Shown in pieces: positions 62,884 to 64,000 of a DNA stretch of 64,000 nucleotides. Within the stretch, counting starts at the first letter, position 1; every line of letters begins with the position of its first letter. The notes beneath the pieces are model-generated. The model did no database searches and was not told the origin of the DNA. It saw only the letters and a program-made list of their open reading frames with translations. Origin of the DNA: Phycisphaerae bacterium. Its GTDB lineage: Bacteria > Planctomycetota > Phycisphaerae > Phycisphaerales > UBA1924. The position numbers were made by a program, and so were the translations under genes. The DNA lies in the NCBI GenBank assembly GCA_030432255.1, contig JAUIHS010000002.1, positions 176,309-240,308 of the forward strand, in the 5' to 3' direction.

Positions 62884-63531
62884 CTAGCCCTGCACTTCGG
62901 CGACGCGTACGGTGTCGGCGAGCCGTGACATGATCCCGGACCACTGGTCGGCTTGTTCATCCATCTCAAAGGACAGTACGTCCGCCAGTTCGGACCAGTC
63001 CATCGCCAGCAGCGCACGCTGCAACTCACGCAGACTCTCATTCAGGCGTGCTGTCGCCTGCTCAATGTCCGTTCCCGCGGCATCACTCACGGTCGACGTC
63101 GAGTGAAGGTCGACGCCGTCCACTGCCCGGCTCAGTTCCCAGGCACGGTTGACCTGGTCCCAAACGCTCACCACATTCGACAGGTCCGCCAGCGCTCCGG
63201 CCTTATCGCCGGACTGGATGAGGGAGGCGCAGGTCTGTTGAACCTCGCGGATGCCGCGAAGGGCGTCCGCAGCATCGAAGAGTGTCTCGCGTACGAGGAG
63301 GGACGGGTCAGCGGTCTTGAAGCGCAATTCCTGCGCGTAAGGATCTGTCTCCGGTGGCTCGGAGAGGTGCCCGGCCGGGATCTCGATGCCGTCCGCGATT
63401 GCCTCAACGATCATCCGGTCCGGGGTGGAGGCGGTGACTGCGGCGAGGATCTGTGCGAGTGACCCGGACTCGGGTGCCTCATGATCTGCTAACGGCTTGT
63501 CGTCGACGAAGATGCGCATCTGGGTCGACAT
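62884..63531 (-). CDS. Helical protein of unknown function
   Basis: 215 residues. It begins MRIFVDDKPLADHEAPESGSLAQILAAVTAS, a beta-strand and helix, then a long helical bundle (LFDAADALRGIREVQQTCASLIQSGDKAGALADLSNVVSVWDQVNRAWEL). Similar shape to small chaperone or export-adaptor proteins, but no signature supports that. No ribosome site is evident at the start at 63531. It may be co-transcribed with the following genes. Confidence 0.55.
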   Translation of the reverse strand: MSTQMRIFVDDKPLADHEAPESGSLAQILAAVTASTPDRMIVEAIADGIEIPAGHLSEPPETDPYAQELRFKTADPSLLVRETLFDAADALRGIREVQQTCASLIQSGDKAGALADLSNVVSVWDQVNRAWELSRAVDGVDLHSTSTVSDAAGTDIEQATARLNESLRELQRALLAMDWSELADVLSFEMDEQADQWSGIMSRLADTVRVAEVQG

Positions 63532-63594
63532 CGGCGTTTCAGCGGCCCTACCTTCGCAAAAGGGCGGGTCGCCGGTGTGATCGTCCAGTTCGAC

Positions 63595-64000
<406 letters not shown>

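Overview
The window looks like chromosomal DNA from a high-GC planctomycete, most probably of the class Phycisphaerae. The support is the mix of families rather than any single marker: large secreted proteins ending in dockerin-like repeats with a DDLNTVL core, a DUF11 surface protein, a HYExAFE-family protein, a signal peptidase I with a very large insert, secreted alpha/alpha-toroid and parallel beta-helix proteins, a pseudopilin cluster, and a HAF/PEP-CTERM-like C-terminal tail. No rRNA, tRNA, CRISPR array, integrase, transposase or phage gene was recognised.

Layout. 1-3.9 kb: end of a DUF11 surface protein, a stand-alone F1 ATP synthase beta gene with its own terminator, and a secreted acidic protein. 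3.9-6.4 kb (minus): two small zinc-ribbon membrane proteins and a CPBP protease. 6.7-7.8 kb: rplM-rpsI. 8.0-10.4 kb: a secreted beta-helix protein and a convergent lipoprotein alpha/beta hydrolase. 10.4-12.0 kb: a single AAA ATPase/DUF4143 gene bounded by a perfect 72-bp direct repeat, one copy of which is the 3' end of dnaE (12.0-15.9 kb). 16-18 kb: a small membrane protein, a Phd/RelE-type toxin-antitoxin pair, and an hsp20 gene behind a near-consensus sigma-54 promoter. 17.9-23.6 kb (minus): acidic membrane protein, D-2-hydroxyacid dehydrogenase, ComEC, GNAT. 23.7-28.7 kb (plus): rsmE, toroid protein, uppP, padR with a coupled SLBB-like membrane protein, and a D-glycerate-dehydrogenase-like enzyme. 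28.8-34.7 kb (minus): thioredoxin-fold protein, gatB, two LptF/LptG-type permeases. 34.9-38.4 kb: four pseudopilin genes. 38.4-41.3 kb: lipase-like hydrolase, HYExAFE protein and three small exported proteins. 41.5-50.5 kb: RicT-like protein with an arginine-rich tail, signal peptidase, a ketosynthase pair with a GxxExxY gene between them, then a YrdC-phosphatase fusion and rpiB. 50.7-58.5 kb: two giant secreted dockerin-tailed proteins and an ECF sigma/anti-sigma pair. 58.5-64 kb (minus): GNAT, a helical-repeat exported protein, ExbD, two unknown genes, and the 3' part of a phosphoglucose isomerase gene that ends in a foreign-looking tail.

The strongest unexplained signals are: (1) the 72-bp repeats around the AAA/DUF4143 gene, which look like footprints of a precise single-gene insertion between dnaE and its former downstream neighbour; (2) at least eight intergenic islands of degenerate 7-bp repeats, often a G-rich arm followed by a C-rich arm, resembling cyanobacterial STRR repeats; and (3) the phosphoglucose isomerase sequence that switches in frame to a PEP-CTERM-like tail. 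The sigma-54 promoter of hsp20, the ketosynthase pair in which one partner has lost both catalytic histidines, and the YrdC-phosphatase fusion are also worth a second look. All identifications come from reading the sequence; no database search was run.
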